Positions 17,314 through 25,557 of a stretch of DNA of 64,000 nucleotides are shown here, piece after piece; positions within the stretch are counted from its first letter, which is position 1; every line of letters begins with the position of its first letter. Source of the stretch: REEB509 sp049314555 (GTDB taxonomy: Bacteria > Pseudomonadota > Alphaproteobacteria > Caulobacterales > Aquidulcibacteraceae); the NCBI GenBank assembly GCA_049314555.1, contig JBMOEW010000006.1:34253-98252 (forward strand). The letters are read 5' to 3'. The position numbers were made by a program, and so were the translations under genes. The notes below the pieces were generated by a model. That model ran no database searches and was not told the origin of the DNA. It was given only the letters and a program-made list of their open reading frames with translations.

Positions 17314-17526
17314 CGCTGTCCTGTTGGCCTGAGAGATTCACCGCCCCCGCGATGAGGAAAGCAGCTTACTCCGTCGGCGGCGACCAAACCGAAGACGCCT
17401 TCAGTCCGTCGCGCTTTCCAGCGTGTTCATCCCCCCGCGGTCCTTTTCCCTGAGCGTTTCCGGGGCGGTTGCGCCTTCGGGGCGACGCCAAGCCCCCTGG
17501 GGCCAAGCGAAGTCTCTTCCGCGGGG
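17314..17526 (-). promoter_or_regulatory. Tandem glycine riboswitch
   Basis: Two aptamers on the minus strand upstream of gcvT. In the first (17526-17433), CCCCGCGG pairs with CCGCGGGG to close P1, around the conserved segments CCGAAGGCGCAA and CGCTCAGGGAAAAGGAC. In the second (17423-17314), CGCTG pairs with CAGCG, with CGACGGAGTAAGC and AATCTCTCAGGCCAACAGGA. A linker of about 9 bases joins them. This is the canonical layout of the cooperative glycine riboswitch, which usually turns gcv genes on when glycine is high. The gcvT start lies about 50 bases beyond, so control of translation initiation or an intervening stem is possible. Confidence 0.93.
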
Positions 17527-17618
17527 TTCATGTGTTTGACCGAGCCATGGCGATTCCATCGGCAAGACCCGTTGCGCTCACACTGGCGACAAGCCCGAAC
17601 AGAGTCAAACCCGATCCG

Positions 17619-18080
17619 TCAGGAGCCGCGGCGCTTCACCCGCAGCGTCGACCCTTCAACCCGAACGATGTCCACCGCGTCGCCAGAAGCAATCGCGTCT
17701 TCGCTCTCGGCGCGCCATTCGCTGTCGCCCAGCCGCACCCGGCCAACGCCGCCCTCAAAGCCGCTGCTGGCCACGCCCCGCGCCCCTTCAAGCTGCAGGC
17801 CGCGCTCGTTCAAAGCGCTGTCACCGCCCGAAAGCAGCCGGTTGCGCGCCAAAGGCCGCCCAAACATCAGCAACACCAGCACCGCCACCGCGAAGATGGC
17901 GAGCTGCACCGGCCAGCCGATCGGCAAGGCCATGACCAGCAGGCCCGTGAGCCATGCAGCGACCGCCGGCCACAGCAAATAGGTCGAACCCGTCACGAGT
18001 TCCAAAAGCAACAGCAAAAGCCCTAGCGCCAGCCAGTGCCAGAACTCAAGGCCAGAGAGAAACGACGAAAGCCAGTCCAT
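17619..18080 (-). CDS. NfeD-family membrane protein
   Basis: A 153-residue protein starting at ATG 18080 (MDWLSSFLSGLEFWHWL). Two or three membrane helices (about 13-75, including WLALGLLLLLLELVTGSTYLLW and LAIFAVAVLVLLMF) are followed by a soluble OB-fold domain (ERGLQLEGARGVASSGFEGG to the end), the short NfeD type. NfeD proteins pair with SPFH/stomatin proteins encoded next door, as here (40-base gap). They are thought to organise membrane microdomains. Confidence 0.87.
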   Translation of the reverse strand: MDWLSSFLSGLEFWHWLALGLLLLLLELVTGSTYLLWPAVAAWLTGLLVMALPIGWPVQLAIFAVAVLVLLMFGRPLARNRLLSGGDSALNERGLQLEGARGVASSGFEGGVGRVRLGDSEWRAESEDAIASGDAVDIVRVEGSTLRVKRRGS

Positions 18081-18120
18081 GCGCCATAAGTGCCCATCAT
18101 TGGCTTCAGGTTCAAGAGCG

Positions 18121-19065
18121 TTAGCCGCCGGTGTTGGGTCCAGTGCCGCCGTCACCGCGCCGCGGCACGCCATCCGTCAGGGTCCGCAAGCCCTCCAACA
18201 GCCCCGAAAGGCTGGACAGCTCCGCCGGCACAATCACGGTGCGCTGCTGTGGGCTGCTCGCCAGCGCCGCAAACGCTTCGATATACTTTTGCCCAAGGAA
18301 GTAATTGACGGCCTTCACGTCACCCGCTGCAATCGCCTGAGACACCAGCGTGGTGGCCGTTGCTTCGGCTTCCGCCGCCCGCTCCCGGGCTTCCGCGTCC
18401 CGGAACGCCGCATCCCGTCGCCCTTCGGACTCCAGAATGGCCCCCTGCTTGGCCCCTTCCGCCCGCAAAATCGCAGCCTGCTTTTCGCCCTCGGCTTCCA
18501 GGATCAAGGCGCGGCGCTCGCGCTCCGCCTTCATCTGGCGCGCCATCGACGCGGTGATGTCGGCCGGCGGCGTCAAATCCTTGATCTCGATCCGGGTGAC
18601 CTTGACGCCCCAGGGGCTGGTCGCCGCGTCGATTACGCCCAGCAACCGCGCATTGATCGAGTCCCGCTGCGACAGCACTTCGTCCAGGTCCATAGACCCC
18701 ACAACCGTGCGCAAATTGGTTTGGCTGAGGTTGATGATCGCCAAGTTCAGGTTTTCGACCTCATAGGCGGCCTTAGGCGCATCGATCACCTGCGTGAACA
18801 CCACCGCATCGCAGGTAACGATTGCATTGTCCTTGGTGATCACCTCTTGGCGCGGCACATCCAGCACGGTTTCCATCATCGAAAGACGCCGCCCAACCCG
18901 ATCCGCAAACGGGGTAATGAAGGCAATGCCGGGCTTCAATGTGTGGGTGTAGCGCCCAAACCGCTCAACCGTGAACTGCTTGCCTTGCGGCACGATCTTG
19001 ATGGCGCTGGAGGTGAGCATCAGCGCCAGCACCACAAACACCACAATGACGATTTCGCCGCCCAT
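18121..19065 (-). CDS. SPFH/Band 7 (stomatin-like) membrane protein, QmcA-like
   Basis: A 314-residue protein. One N-terminal membrane helix (IVIVVFVVLALMLTSSAIKIV) leads into the SPFH domain (VPQGKQFTVERFGRYTHTLKPGIAFITPF). An Ala/Glu-rich coiled coil follows (about 195-245), and the tail is Gly-rich. I choose ATG 19065 because GGAGAG lies 6 bases upstream. The open frame extends 7 codons further to a GTG without a ribosome site. It is paired with nfeD downstream. Stomatin-like proteins oligomerise at the membrane and modulate proteases or lipid domains. The local target is unknown. Confidence 0.88.
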   Translation of the reverse strand: MGGEIVIVVFVVLALMLTSSAIKIVPQGKQFTVERFGRYTHTLKPGIAFITPFADRVGRRLSMMETVLDVPRQEVITKDNAIVTCDAVVFTQVIDAPKAAYEVENLNLAIINLSQTNLRTVVGSMDLDEVLSQRDSINARLLGVIDAATSPWGVKVTRIEIKDLTPPADITASMARQMKAERERRALILEAEGEKQAAILRAEGAKQGAILESEGRRDAAFRDAEARERAAEAEATATTLVSQAIAAGDVKAVNYFLGQKYIEAFAALASSPQQRTVIVPAELSSLSGLLEGLRTLTDGVPRRGDGGTGPNTGG

Positions 19066-19214
19066 CTCGGTCTCTCCAAATTTCACAGGTCAAAATATGA
19101 CCCAAAACGAACGAAAACCAGTTTGCCCGCGTAAAGCGACCAAACCTTTAAGGTAGAACGCGTGCGAGGCGAAACTGGTTCTCGTATTCGTTGAAATTAA
19201 GACCGCTTAATGGA

Positions 19215-19694
19215 TCATATCTGTCCAAGGAGATACTCGGCGCTGGAAACTTTGTATTCACCACCTTCTTCAACGTTGAGGCTTTCCACCACCCCGTTCT
19301 TTACCAGCATCGAATAGCGCTGCGACCGCAGGCCCATGCCAAACTTCGAGCCGTCCAGTTCAAGGCCAATCGCCTTGGTGAACGCGCCATTGCCGTCGCC
19401 CAGCATCAACATGCTGTCGCCCACGTGCTGGTCCGCGCCCCACGCCTTCATCACAAACGCGTCGTTCACCGCCACACAGGCAATCGCGTCAACGCCCTTG
19501 GCGGAAAGGTCGCCCGCCTTGTCGCGAAAGCTCGGCAAGTGTTTGGCCGAGCAGGTTGGCGTGAACGCGCCAGGCACCGCAAACAGCGCCACAGTCTTGC
19601 CCGCAAACACCTCGTCCGTGGTCATGGGCTTTGGGCCTTCCGCGGTCCCGGCCATGAACGTCACGCTCGGCAGCTTTTCGCCAACTTTAATCAT
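19215..19694 (-). CDS. Peroxiredoxin (Prx5/AhpC-TSA family)
   Basis: A 159-residue thiol peroxidase. The start ATG 19694 (MIKVGEKLPSVTFM) follows CAGGAGAG. The peroxidatic Cys is in VPGAFTPTCSAKHLP (about residue 48), the Prx5 signature, and the conserved Arg is in GLRSQRYSMLVKNG. It reduces hydrogen peroxide or organic peroxides using glutathione/glutaredoxin or thioredoxin. A second Cys (IACVAVND) is present. It stands alone between the SPFH gene and the divergent YqgE gene. Confidence 0.92.
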   Translation of the reverse strand: MIKVGEKLPSVTFMAGTAEGPKPMTTDEVFAGKTVALFAVPGAFTPTCSAKHLPSFRDKAGDLSAKGVDAIACVAVNDAFVMKAWGADQHVGDSMLMLGDGNGAFTKAIGLELDGSKFGMGLRSQRYSMLVKNGVVESLNVEEGGEYKVSSAEYLLGQI

Positions 19695-19882
19695 CACTCT
19701 CTCCTGCAGCGGTGCCAACGACAACACATAGCCCCGTCGTGTGGCATGGAAATGAAGTTTGGTCCTGTCGATAGCGATGTGGGGCGACTTGCCCTTTGCG
19801 CAAGAACCGGCGAGCATCTTGCAAGCGAACGATTTTGGCCAAGGCCAAGTGATGGGCCAAAGCCAAAGGAAAGGAAGCGCGC

Positions 19883-20443
19883 GTGGCGAGCGGACTGGTC
19901 GGCAAACTTTTGGTAGCCATGCCCGGGATCGGCGATCCCCGGTTCGAGCGCGCGGTGATTTTCATGTGCGCCCACACCACCGAACAGGCGATGGGCTTGA
20001 TGATCAACAAGCCCAAGGACGAAATGACCGTAGGCGACGTGCTCGATCACCTGGGTATCGCCGCCGAACCACGTTTTGGCCCGATGGCGGTGCTGGACGG
20101 CGGGCCCGTTGGCCAAGACCGCGGCTTTGTGCTGCATTCCCACGACTTCGCCGTAGCTGACGCCACCCAACCCCTCACCAGCGATGTCTCCCTCACCACC
20201 ACCCGCGACGTGTTGGAAGCCATGGCCGGCCCCACCGCCCCCGAACACGCCGTCCTGGCGCTGGGCTTTGCGGGCTGGGGCGCGGGGCAGTTGGAAGAGG
20301 AATTGCGCGGAAACGCCTGGCTGGTGGTGGAAACCGATGGCCAGATCGTCTTCAGCGGCGATCATCATGCAAAGTGGGACCGCGCGATCCGCAAATTGGG
20401 CATCGATCCAGCGCATTTGGCCGGCGAAACCGGGCGCGCATAG
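19883..20443 (+). CDS. YqgE/AlgH-family protein
   Basis: A 186-residue protein of the UPF0301 family. The N-terminus GKLLVAMPGIGDPRFERAVIFMCAHTTEQAMGLMINKP is the family hallmark. GGPVGQDRGFVLHS and LGFAGWGAGQLEEELR are also diagnostic. The start is GTG 19883 with a long AAGGAAAGGAAG purine tract before it. The function is not settled. In pseudomonads, AlgH affects alginate regulation. It is convergent with the EAL gene, with only 15 bases between the stops. Confidence 0.9.
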   Translation: MASGLVGKLLVAMPGIGDPRFERAVIFMCAHTTEQAMGLMINKPKDEMTVGDVLDHLGIAAEPRFGPMAVLDGGPVGQDRGFVLHSHDFAVADATQPLTSDVSLTTTRDVLEAMAGPTAPEHAVLALGFAGWGAGQLEEELRGNAWLVVETDGQIVFSGDHHAKWDRAIRKLGIDPAHLAGETGRA

Positions 20444-20458
20444 GAAGGGCGCTGCCGC

Positions 20459-21205
20459 CTACGCCGTGCGCACCAGCTCTTCGGTGGCCATCCCAAACAA
20501 GCGTCCCTGGCCCTTCCCGCAGCCCAGCTCCATCAGCGCTGCCCGCTGGCTTACCGTTTCGATCCCCTCGGCCACAAAGCTAAGGCCCAACTCCCGCGCG
20601 AGGCCTATCGCGTGCGTGGCCACTGCCCGCGCTGGCCCTGCGACCTCCACACCGTTGGCAAACGCGCGGTCCAGCTTGATCCCGTCCAACGGCAGGCACA
20701 GCAGCCAAGACAACGTGGCAAACCCCGCGCCAAAATCATCCACCGCCACCCGCACCCCGGCCGCCCGCAAATGCCCCAGAGCACGGATCACACCGGCGGC
20801 ATCGTCCAGCGGCGCATCTTCGGTAATCTCCAGCCACAGCCGGTTGGGCGCGATCCCAAACAGCGCAGCCTGACCCAAAAACGCCGCCGCAAAGCTAGGT
20901 TCCGCGATATCGGGGCACCCGGCGTTGACAGACAATTCCAACCCATAAGACCAGCGCGCGGCCGCAAACGTGCCCATCGCTTGCGCCGCCATCGCCCCGC
21001 ACAGCGCCGCCCGCACATCGATTGCCGCCGCAGCCGACCACACCGCGTCCGCAGAAAGGACAACCCCGTCGTCCCCGCGCCACCGCGCAAGCGCCTCAAC
21101 GCCAACCACTTTGGCATCAACCATTTGCGCGATCGGCTGAAAGTGCGCGACCAACGCGCCAGGACCCAGGATCTGAGCAAGGTCAGCACAAAGCGCGTCG
21201 TTCAT
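20459..21205 (-). CDS. Stand-alone EAL-domain protein, probable c-di-GMP phosphodiesterase
   Basis: A 248-residue protein that is only an EAL domain. The start is ATG 21205, overlapping the GNAT stop (ATGA). The catalytic set looks complete: EAL in VGVEALARW, N in LSVNAGC, E in LEITEDA, the DD pair in VAVDDFGAGFATL, K in IKLDRAF, E in VAEGIET, and Q in the terminal GKGQGRLFG. It should cleave cyclic di-GMP to pGpG in the cytoplasm. There is no sensor or membrane domain, so regulation must come from expression. It is the last gene of the ctaC-to-EAL gene run. Confidence 0.88.
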   Translation of the reverse strand: MNDALCADLAQILGPGALVAHFQPIAQMVDAKVVGVEALARWRGDDGVVLSADAVWSAAAAIDVRAALCGAMAAQAMGTFAAARWSYGLELSVNAGCPDIAEPSFAAAFLGQAALFGIAPNRLWLEITEDAPLDDAAGVIRALGHLRAAGVRVAVDDFGAGFATLSWLLCLPLDGIKLDRAFANGVEVAGPARAVATHAIGLARELGLSFVAEGIETVSQRAALMELGCGKGQGRLFGMATEELVRTA

Positions 21206-21768
21206 GCGCTGGTCCCGATCGGGTCCGTCGACAGGATGGCAAACAGCAAATGATCGCGCCAATCGCCATTGATGCGCAGATAAGCACGCGCAAAACCCTC
21301 CGGCTGGAAGCCCGCCTTTTCCAACACCCGCCGCGACCCCGGGTTGTTGGGCTGGCAGGCAGCCTCCACCCGGTGCAAGGCAAGATCACTGAAGGCAAAC
21401 CCAACCACCGCCCGCACCGCAGCCGTCGTATAGCCCTGCCCTGCAAACGCCGCCCCGGCCCAATAGCCAAGCGCGCACATCTGGCCAACGCCGCGCTGCA
21501 CCCGGCTCAAGGTCACCCCACCAGTTAGGCTGTCATCGCTGGTTCGAAACACCAAAAACGAATACGCCCGGCCCTCGCGGATATCGTCCGCATACCTGCG
21601 CAATCGGTAGCGAAACGACGCCCGCGACAGCTCGTCCTCCGCCCAGGTCGGCTCCCACGGCGTCAAATACCCCCGCGAGGCACCGCGCAACGCCGCCCAC
21701 GGCTCATGATCGCGCAATTCCGGCGGACGCAGATAAACCCCCACGCCATCCACCCGTCGCGCACTCAT
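21202..21768 (-). CDS. GNAT-family N-acetyltransferase, RimJ/RimL type
   Basis: About 188 residues from ATG 21768. The N-terminal pattern GVYLRPPELRDHEPWAALR and the middle part (GYWAGAAFAGQGYTTAAVRAVV, the acetyl-CoA loop; VEAACQPNNPGSRRVLEKAGFQPEG) are those of RimJ-type acetyltransferases acting on ribosomal or other protein N-termini. The open frame extends well upstream into the M16 peptidase gene, so the exact start is uncertain. It ends in an ATGA overlap with the EAL gene. Confidence 0.82.
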   Translation of the reverse strand: MSARRVDGVGVYLRPPELRDHEPWAALRGASRGYLTPWEPTWAEDELSRASFRYRLRRYADDIREGRAYSFLVFRTSDDSLTGGVTLSRVQRGVGQMCALGYWAGAAFAGQGYTTAAVRAVVGFAFSDLALHRVEAACQPNNPGSRRVLEKAGFQPEGFARAYLRINGDWRDHLLFAILSTDPIGTSA

Positions 21769-21814
21769 CCCCAAACCGTCCAACCGCAAAAACGACACGG
21801 GACCAAAACTCCGC

Positions 21815-23050
21815 TCATCCGCGCCCCCCTTTTGGCCCCTTCGGTCCAACTTGCGCGCAAGCGACCGGCCCTGCAAGCGCGCGCGCCGCCACCCGCGCCA
21901 CATCTTCCCCCGGCACCGCTTCAAAGCGCGCCGCCAGGCTTTCAAAGTCCATCAACTCGCCACGCAGAAAAACCTGGCTTGCCCGCGCATCAGCCCGCGC
22001 CGCAGGCGCCTCTGCTCCCATCAAAATGCTGGCCCGCAGCACTGCTTTCGCCCGCGCGAGCTCGGCCTCCGTTGGCCCATGGAGCGCCAGATCCTCAAGC
22101 CCCGCCGTGCTCAACCGGATCACTTCGTCGGCGTCCTTGGGCGCGCAGCCGGCATAAACCCCCATCCGCCCCACATCGTCGTAACCTTCCGCGAAGGCAT
22201 CGATGGCGTAAACCAGGCCCCGCTTTTCCCGCACCTCTTGGAACAGGCGCGACGCCATGCCCCCGCCCAGGATCTCCGCCAAAACCCGCATCGTATAGGC
22301 GTCCGCGTGGCCCGTAGCCACCCCTGGCCAAGACAGCGTCAAATGGGTCTGCTCAAGCTTGCGAGCCTCCCGCACCACCCCGCCATGCGCTACCGCCGGC
22401 ATCGGCGTAACATCGCGCCTTGAGGCCAAACCGCCAAAGCGCGCCTGCGCCGCAGCCAATAGCCGGTCACGGTCAAAGGCACCCGCAGCAGCCACCACCA
22501 AGCTCGGACCAGACAGATGCTTGTCGCGAAACGCCTGCAGCGTGCCAACGTTGATGCCAGCCAACGTATCGGCCTGCCCCAGGATCGGCCGGCCAAGGGG
22601 CTGATCGGGAAACACCACGCCCTGCTGCAGCTCAAACACCCGATCATCCGCCTGATCGAACGCCTCGCCCATCTCCTGCAGCACCACCGATTTTTCTTTT
22701 TCCAGGTCCTCAGGATCCCAATGCGGCGCAAGCACGATGTCGCTCAACAGGTCCAGCGCAAAGCACGCATGCTCCTGCGTTACCCGCGCATAATACCCAG
22801 TCCGCTCATACCCGGTTGAGGCATTGACCATGCCGCCGACAGACTCGATGGCCTCCGCAAAGGTCTTGGCATCGCGTCCGCCTGCGCCCTTGAACGCCAT
22901 GTGCTCAAACAGGTGCGCAACCCCGTTTTCCACCGCCGCCTCAAACCGCGTCCCCACCCGCACATAAACCCCAACCGCCGTGGTGGCTAAGCCCGGCATT
23001 GGATCGAGCGCCACGCGCACCCCATTGGTCAGCGTGATCAGTTCTGCCAT
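21815..23050 (-). CDS. M16-family zinc peptidase (mitochondrial-processing-peptidase-like)
   Basis: A 411-residue protein. The start ATG 23050 (MAELITLTNGVRVALDPM) overlaps the thrC stop by 13 bases. The inverted zinc motif is HLFEHMAFKG (HxxEH, near residue 49), and the distal Glu lies in the usual position about 70 residues on (ALDLLSDIVLAPHWDPEDLEKEKSVVLQEMGEA). No export signal is seen, so it is probably cytoplasmic. Adjacency of thrC and this peptidase is frequent in alphaproteobacteria. The natural substrate is unknown; family members degrade short peptides. Confidence 0.92.
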   Translation of the reverse strand: MAELITLTNGVRVALDPMPGLATTAVGVYVRVGTRFEAAVENGVAHLFEHMAFKGAGGRDAKTFAEAIESVGGMVNASTGYERTGYYARVTQEHACFALDLLSDIVLAPHWDPEDLEKEKSVVLQEMGEAFDQADDRVFELQQGVVFPDQPLGRPILGQADTLAGINVGTLQAFRDKHLSGPSLVVAAAGAFDRDRLLAAAQARFGGLASRRDVTPMPAVAHGGVVREARKLEQTHLTLSWPGVATGHADAYTMRVLAEILGGGMASRLFQEVREKRGLVYAIDAFAEGYDDVGRMGVYAGCAPKDADEVIRLSTAGLEDLALHGPTEAELARAKAVLRASILMGAEAPAARADARASQVFLRGELMDFESLAARFEAVPGEDVARVAARALAGPVACAQVGPKGPKGGRG

Positions 23051-24459
23051 GCACGGCTCCGTTCGCGGATAAAGGCTTTCACAGCCGTGACGTCGTTGGC
23101 GATGGGCATAATGGCCTCTGGGCGGGTCATCAGATCCGCGCAGTGCCCAGGCAACGCGGGCACTTGTCCGCAAGCCGTCGAAACGGTCTCTGGGAATTTC
23201 GCCGGATGCGCTGTCGCCAAGGTGACCCGCTGCCCCCCACGGGCCTCCAAGGCAGGCCACGCAGCCAACCCAACCGCCGTATGCGGACAAACCAGATACG
23301 GTGCCGGCCCGCCCGCAAATCGCGCCATCGTGGCGGAAGTGGTGGCATCATCCACAGCGGTCGCAACAAAAGTTTCGCGCAGCCGCGCCAACGCAGAGGC
23401 TGGGATTTCAAACGCGCCGGTTTGTGCAAATTGCGCATACAGGCGCCCCACCTGCGCCCCATCGCGATCCAGCGCCTCAAACAGCATCCGCTCAAAATTG
23501 CTGGCCACCTGGATGTCCATCGCCGGCGACAACGTGGCGTGCGATGCATGCGCGCGGGCATAAAGCCCGGTGGTCAATGCCCGTGCCAAGATGTCGTTGG
23601 CGTTGGTGGCAATCACGATCCGCCCGATGGCAGCCCCCATGCGTTTGGCCACATAGCCCGAAAACGCATCGCCAAAATTGCCCGTGGGCACCGCAAAATC
23701 CACCGGACCCGCAGCCCGCAGCGCCGCTGCTGCCAGTTGGTAATACACACTCTGCGCCAAAATCCGCGCCCAGTTGATCGAATTCACCCCAGACAAATGC
23801 GCCCGCTCGGCAAAGCCGCGGTCCGCAAACATCGCCTTCACCAAGGCTTGGCAATCGTCAAAATCGCCGTCCACCGAAAGGGCGAACACATTGCCCGCGC
23901 CAGAAGCGGTCATGAACCGCCGCTGCACCTCAGAAACCCGCCCCGCCGGCAACAGCACAAACAGGTCCACCCGCGCGCTGGCCTTGAACGCCTCCACCGC
24001 CGCCCCGCCCGTATCGCCAGACGTGGCACACACCACACTCAATCGCTGCCCGCTGCGCGCCAGCGCCGCATCATAGAGCTGCGCGATCAACTGCATCGCC
24101 ACGTCTTTGAACGAAAGCGACGGGCCATGAAACAGCTCAAGGGCAAATTCGCCCGCCCCGATCTGCACCAGAGGCGTCACCGCGGCGGGCCAATGCCCCG
24201 CAACCCTAGCCTGCCGGCCGGCCCCAAGATAAGCCCGCTCAACGCATCCCGCATCGGTGTCAAACCGCGACCCTTGCAGCGCCTCCAGCACCTGCAACGC
24301 CATGTCGCTAAAGCTATCGGTCCCCGCACCGTCAATCGCGCCCAAAGCCGGATAGCGCTCGGGCACATACAGTCCGCCATCAGGCGCAAGACCCGCCAAA
24401 ATCGCGTCGGTGAAGGAAACCGCAGGGGCCTGCCCCCGCGTCGAGATATAGCGCATCAC
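23038..24459 (-). CDS. thrC: Threonine synthase
   Basis: Makes threonine from O-phosphohomoserine with pyridoxal phosphate. It is 473 residues of the long (YerC/E. coli-like) type. The start is MRYISTRGQAPAVSFTDAIL, and the PLP Lys is in GPSLSFKDVAMQL (about residue 116). The Gly-rich PLP phosphate loop follows (ATSGDTGGAAVEAF), then PTGNFGDAFSGYVAKRMG. It lies 8 bases after surf1 and overlaps the M16 peptidase, so it belongs to the cytochrome oxidase gene run. Confidence 0.95.
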   Translation of the reverse strand: MMRYISTRGQAPAVSFTDAILAGLAPDGGLYVPERYPALGAIDGAGTDSFSDMALQVLEALQGSRFDTDAGCVERAYLGAGRQARVAGHWPAAVTPLVQIGAGEFALELFHGPSLSFKDVAMQLIAQLYDAALARSGQRLSVVCATSGDTGGAAVEAFKASARVDLFVLLPAGRVSEVQRRFMTASGAGNVFALSVDGDFDDCQALVKAMFADRGFAERAHLSGVNSINWARILAQSVYYQLAAAALRAAGPVDFAVPTGNFGDAFSGYVAKRMGAAIGRIVIATNANDILARALTTGLYARAHASHATLSPAMDIQVASNFERMLFEALDRDGAQVGRLYAQFAQTGAFEIPASALARLRETFVATAVDDATTSATMARFAGGPAPYLVCPHTAVGLAAWPALEARGGQRVTLATAHPAKFPETVSTACGQVPALPGHCADLMTRPEAIMPIANDVTAVKAFIRERSRAWQN

Positions 24460-24467
24460 CTACCGCT

Positions 24468-25145
24468 TTAGGCCCTCGGCCCCCCAAAGCGCAACCGCCC
24501 GCTGGAGGCGTGATAGGCGAAGTAAACCCCCACAAGAACAAGCGCCAGGCCCCACCAGGTGATCGCATAGCCCAAATGCTGCGCCGGCGGCGTGGAATCG
24601 ACACGCGCCTGCGCGAACGGGTTGGGCGAAGCGCGCCCATCTTCTCCAACATAGGCGATGGCGATAATCCGGGACGTATCCACCGGACCATCGAGCCCCG
24701 CCGCTGCAGCCATTGCCGCCGGATCAACGCTGAACCACACCCGCGCCGTTGGATCGTTGGCAGGGGCCAGCGGTCCAACAGGCTTGACCGGCTTGGCCAC
24801 CCCAGAAAGCTGTGCCCCAAACCGCAACGCGCCCGGATACTCCACCCCTTGCCAGTCCGGCGGCTGTGGGCCAGCGATGTAGGCGGCGTCCACGAAAGTG
24901 ATCAATTCACCGAGCTTCACGGGTGCCAAAACGCGCCACCCAGGCCCGCCTTCGGCCACCCCATACAAAAGCTGCACCCCATCCTGTACAGGGGTATAGT
25001 CCTGCAGCGCGACCTCCAGCACCGGAGCCTCCGCAGCGGCGCTTTCGTGGACATATTTGTCCCACTGCCAGCGGCCAAACATCAGCAGAACCAACAGCGC
25101 GAGCAGCGCCAAACCACTCAGAACGGGCAGCGGTCGAAAGCGCAT
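24468..25145 (-). CDS. SURF1-family cytochrome oxidase assembly protein
   Basis: A 225-residue protein from ATG 25145, chosen because GGAGGG precedes it. It has an N-terminal membrane helix (LSGLALLALLVLLMFGRWQWDK, the RWQWDK end is a SURF1 signature) and a C-terminal helix (HLGYAITWWGLALVLVGVYFAYH), with the family's HLGYAxTWW motif. A periplasmic domain lies between. SURF1 helps insert heme a into subunit I of the aa3 oxidase. It follows the DUF983 gene. Confidence 0.88.
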   Translation of the reverse strand: MRFRPLPVLSGLALLALLVLLMFGRWQWDKYVHESAAAEAPVLEVALQDYTPVQDGVQLLYGVAEGGPGWRVLAPVKLGELITFVDAAYIAGPQPPDWQGVEYPGALRFGAQLSGVAKPVKPVGPLAPANDPTARVWFSVDPAAMAAAAGLDGPVDTSRIIAIAYVGEDGRASPNPFAQARVDSTPPAQHLGYAITWWGLALVLVGVYFAYHASSGRLRFGGPRA

Positions 25146-25175
25146 CACAGCGCCCTCCAACACGCGCAAAACCGA

Positions 25176-25553
25176 TCATTCGTCATGCTGGTCCATCCCC
25201 GGCGTTCTCGCCTCGCCCGCTTTATGGTGCCACTGCAGCGCAAACAAGACGGCCTTGAAAATCGGCAAAAGCGCCAGGGACAAGGCAAGCGTCAGGCCAA
25301 ACGCAACCCCAAGCACCACAAAGCTCGGCGCATGCAAACCAAGCTGCAAGACCACCGCCACCGGCACAACGATGGCCCCCACCACAAACATCACGAACAC
25401 CGCCGGCCCATCGCCCGCGTCCGCAATACGGAAATCGGCGTGGCAAACGCCACACCGATCCGCAAACGTCAGATACTTCGAAAACACCTTACCCTTGCCA
25501 CATGCCGGACAGGTCTGCGTCAGGCCCGCGACGATGGGGGAAACGACGCTCAA
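25176..25553 (-). CDS. DUF983 membrane protein
   Basis: About 125 residues from TTG 25553, which lies 4 bases after the ctaE stop and is preceded by GGGGAG. The N-terminal zinc-ribbon-like part has two Cys pairs (CPACGKGKVF and CGVCHADF), then two membrane helices (about 50-100). This is the DUF983 pattern. These genes commonly sit between ctaE and surf1 in alphaproteobacteria, so a role in oxidase assembly is likely, but its activity is not known. Confidence 0.8.
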   Translation of the reverse strand: MSVVSPIVAGLTQTCPACGKGKVFSKYLTFADRCGVCHADFRIADAGDGPAVFVMFVVGAIVVPVAVVLQLGLHAPSFVVLGVAFGLTLALSLALLPIFKAVLFALQWHHKAGEARTPGMDQHDE

Positions 25554-25557
25554 GCGT

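Noticed and set aside
17261..17341. GTG start of gcvT at 17341
   Set aside because: It lies inside the second glycine aptamer and would encode aptamer sequence. TTG 17260 has a ribosome site and fits the family N-terminus.
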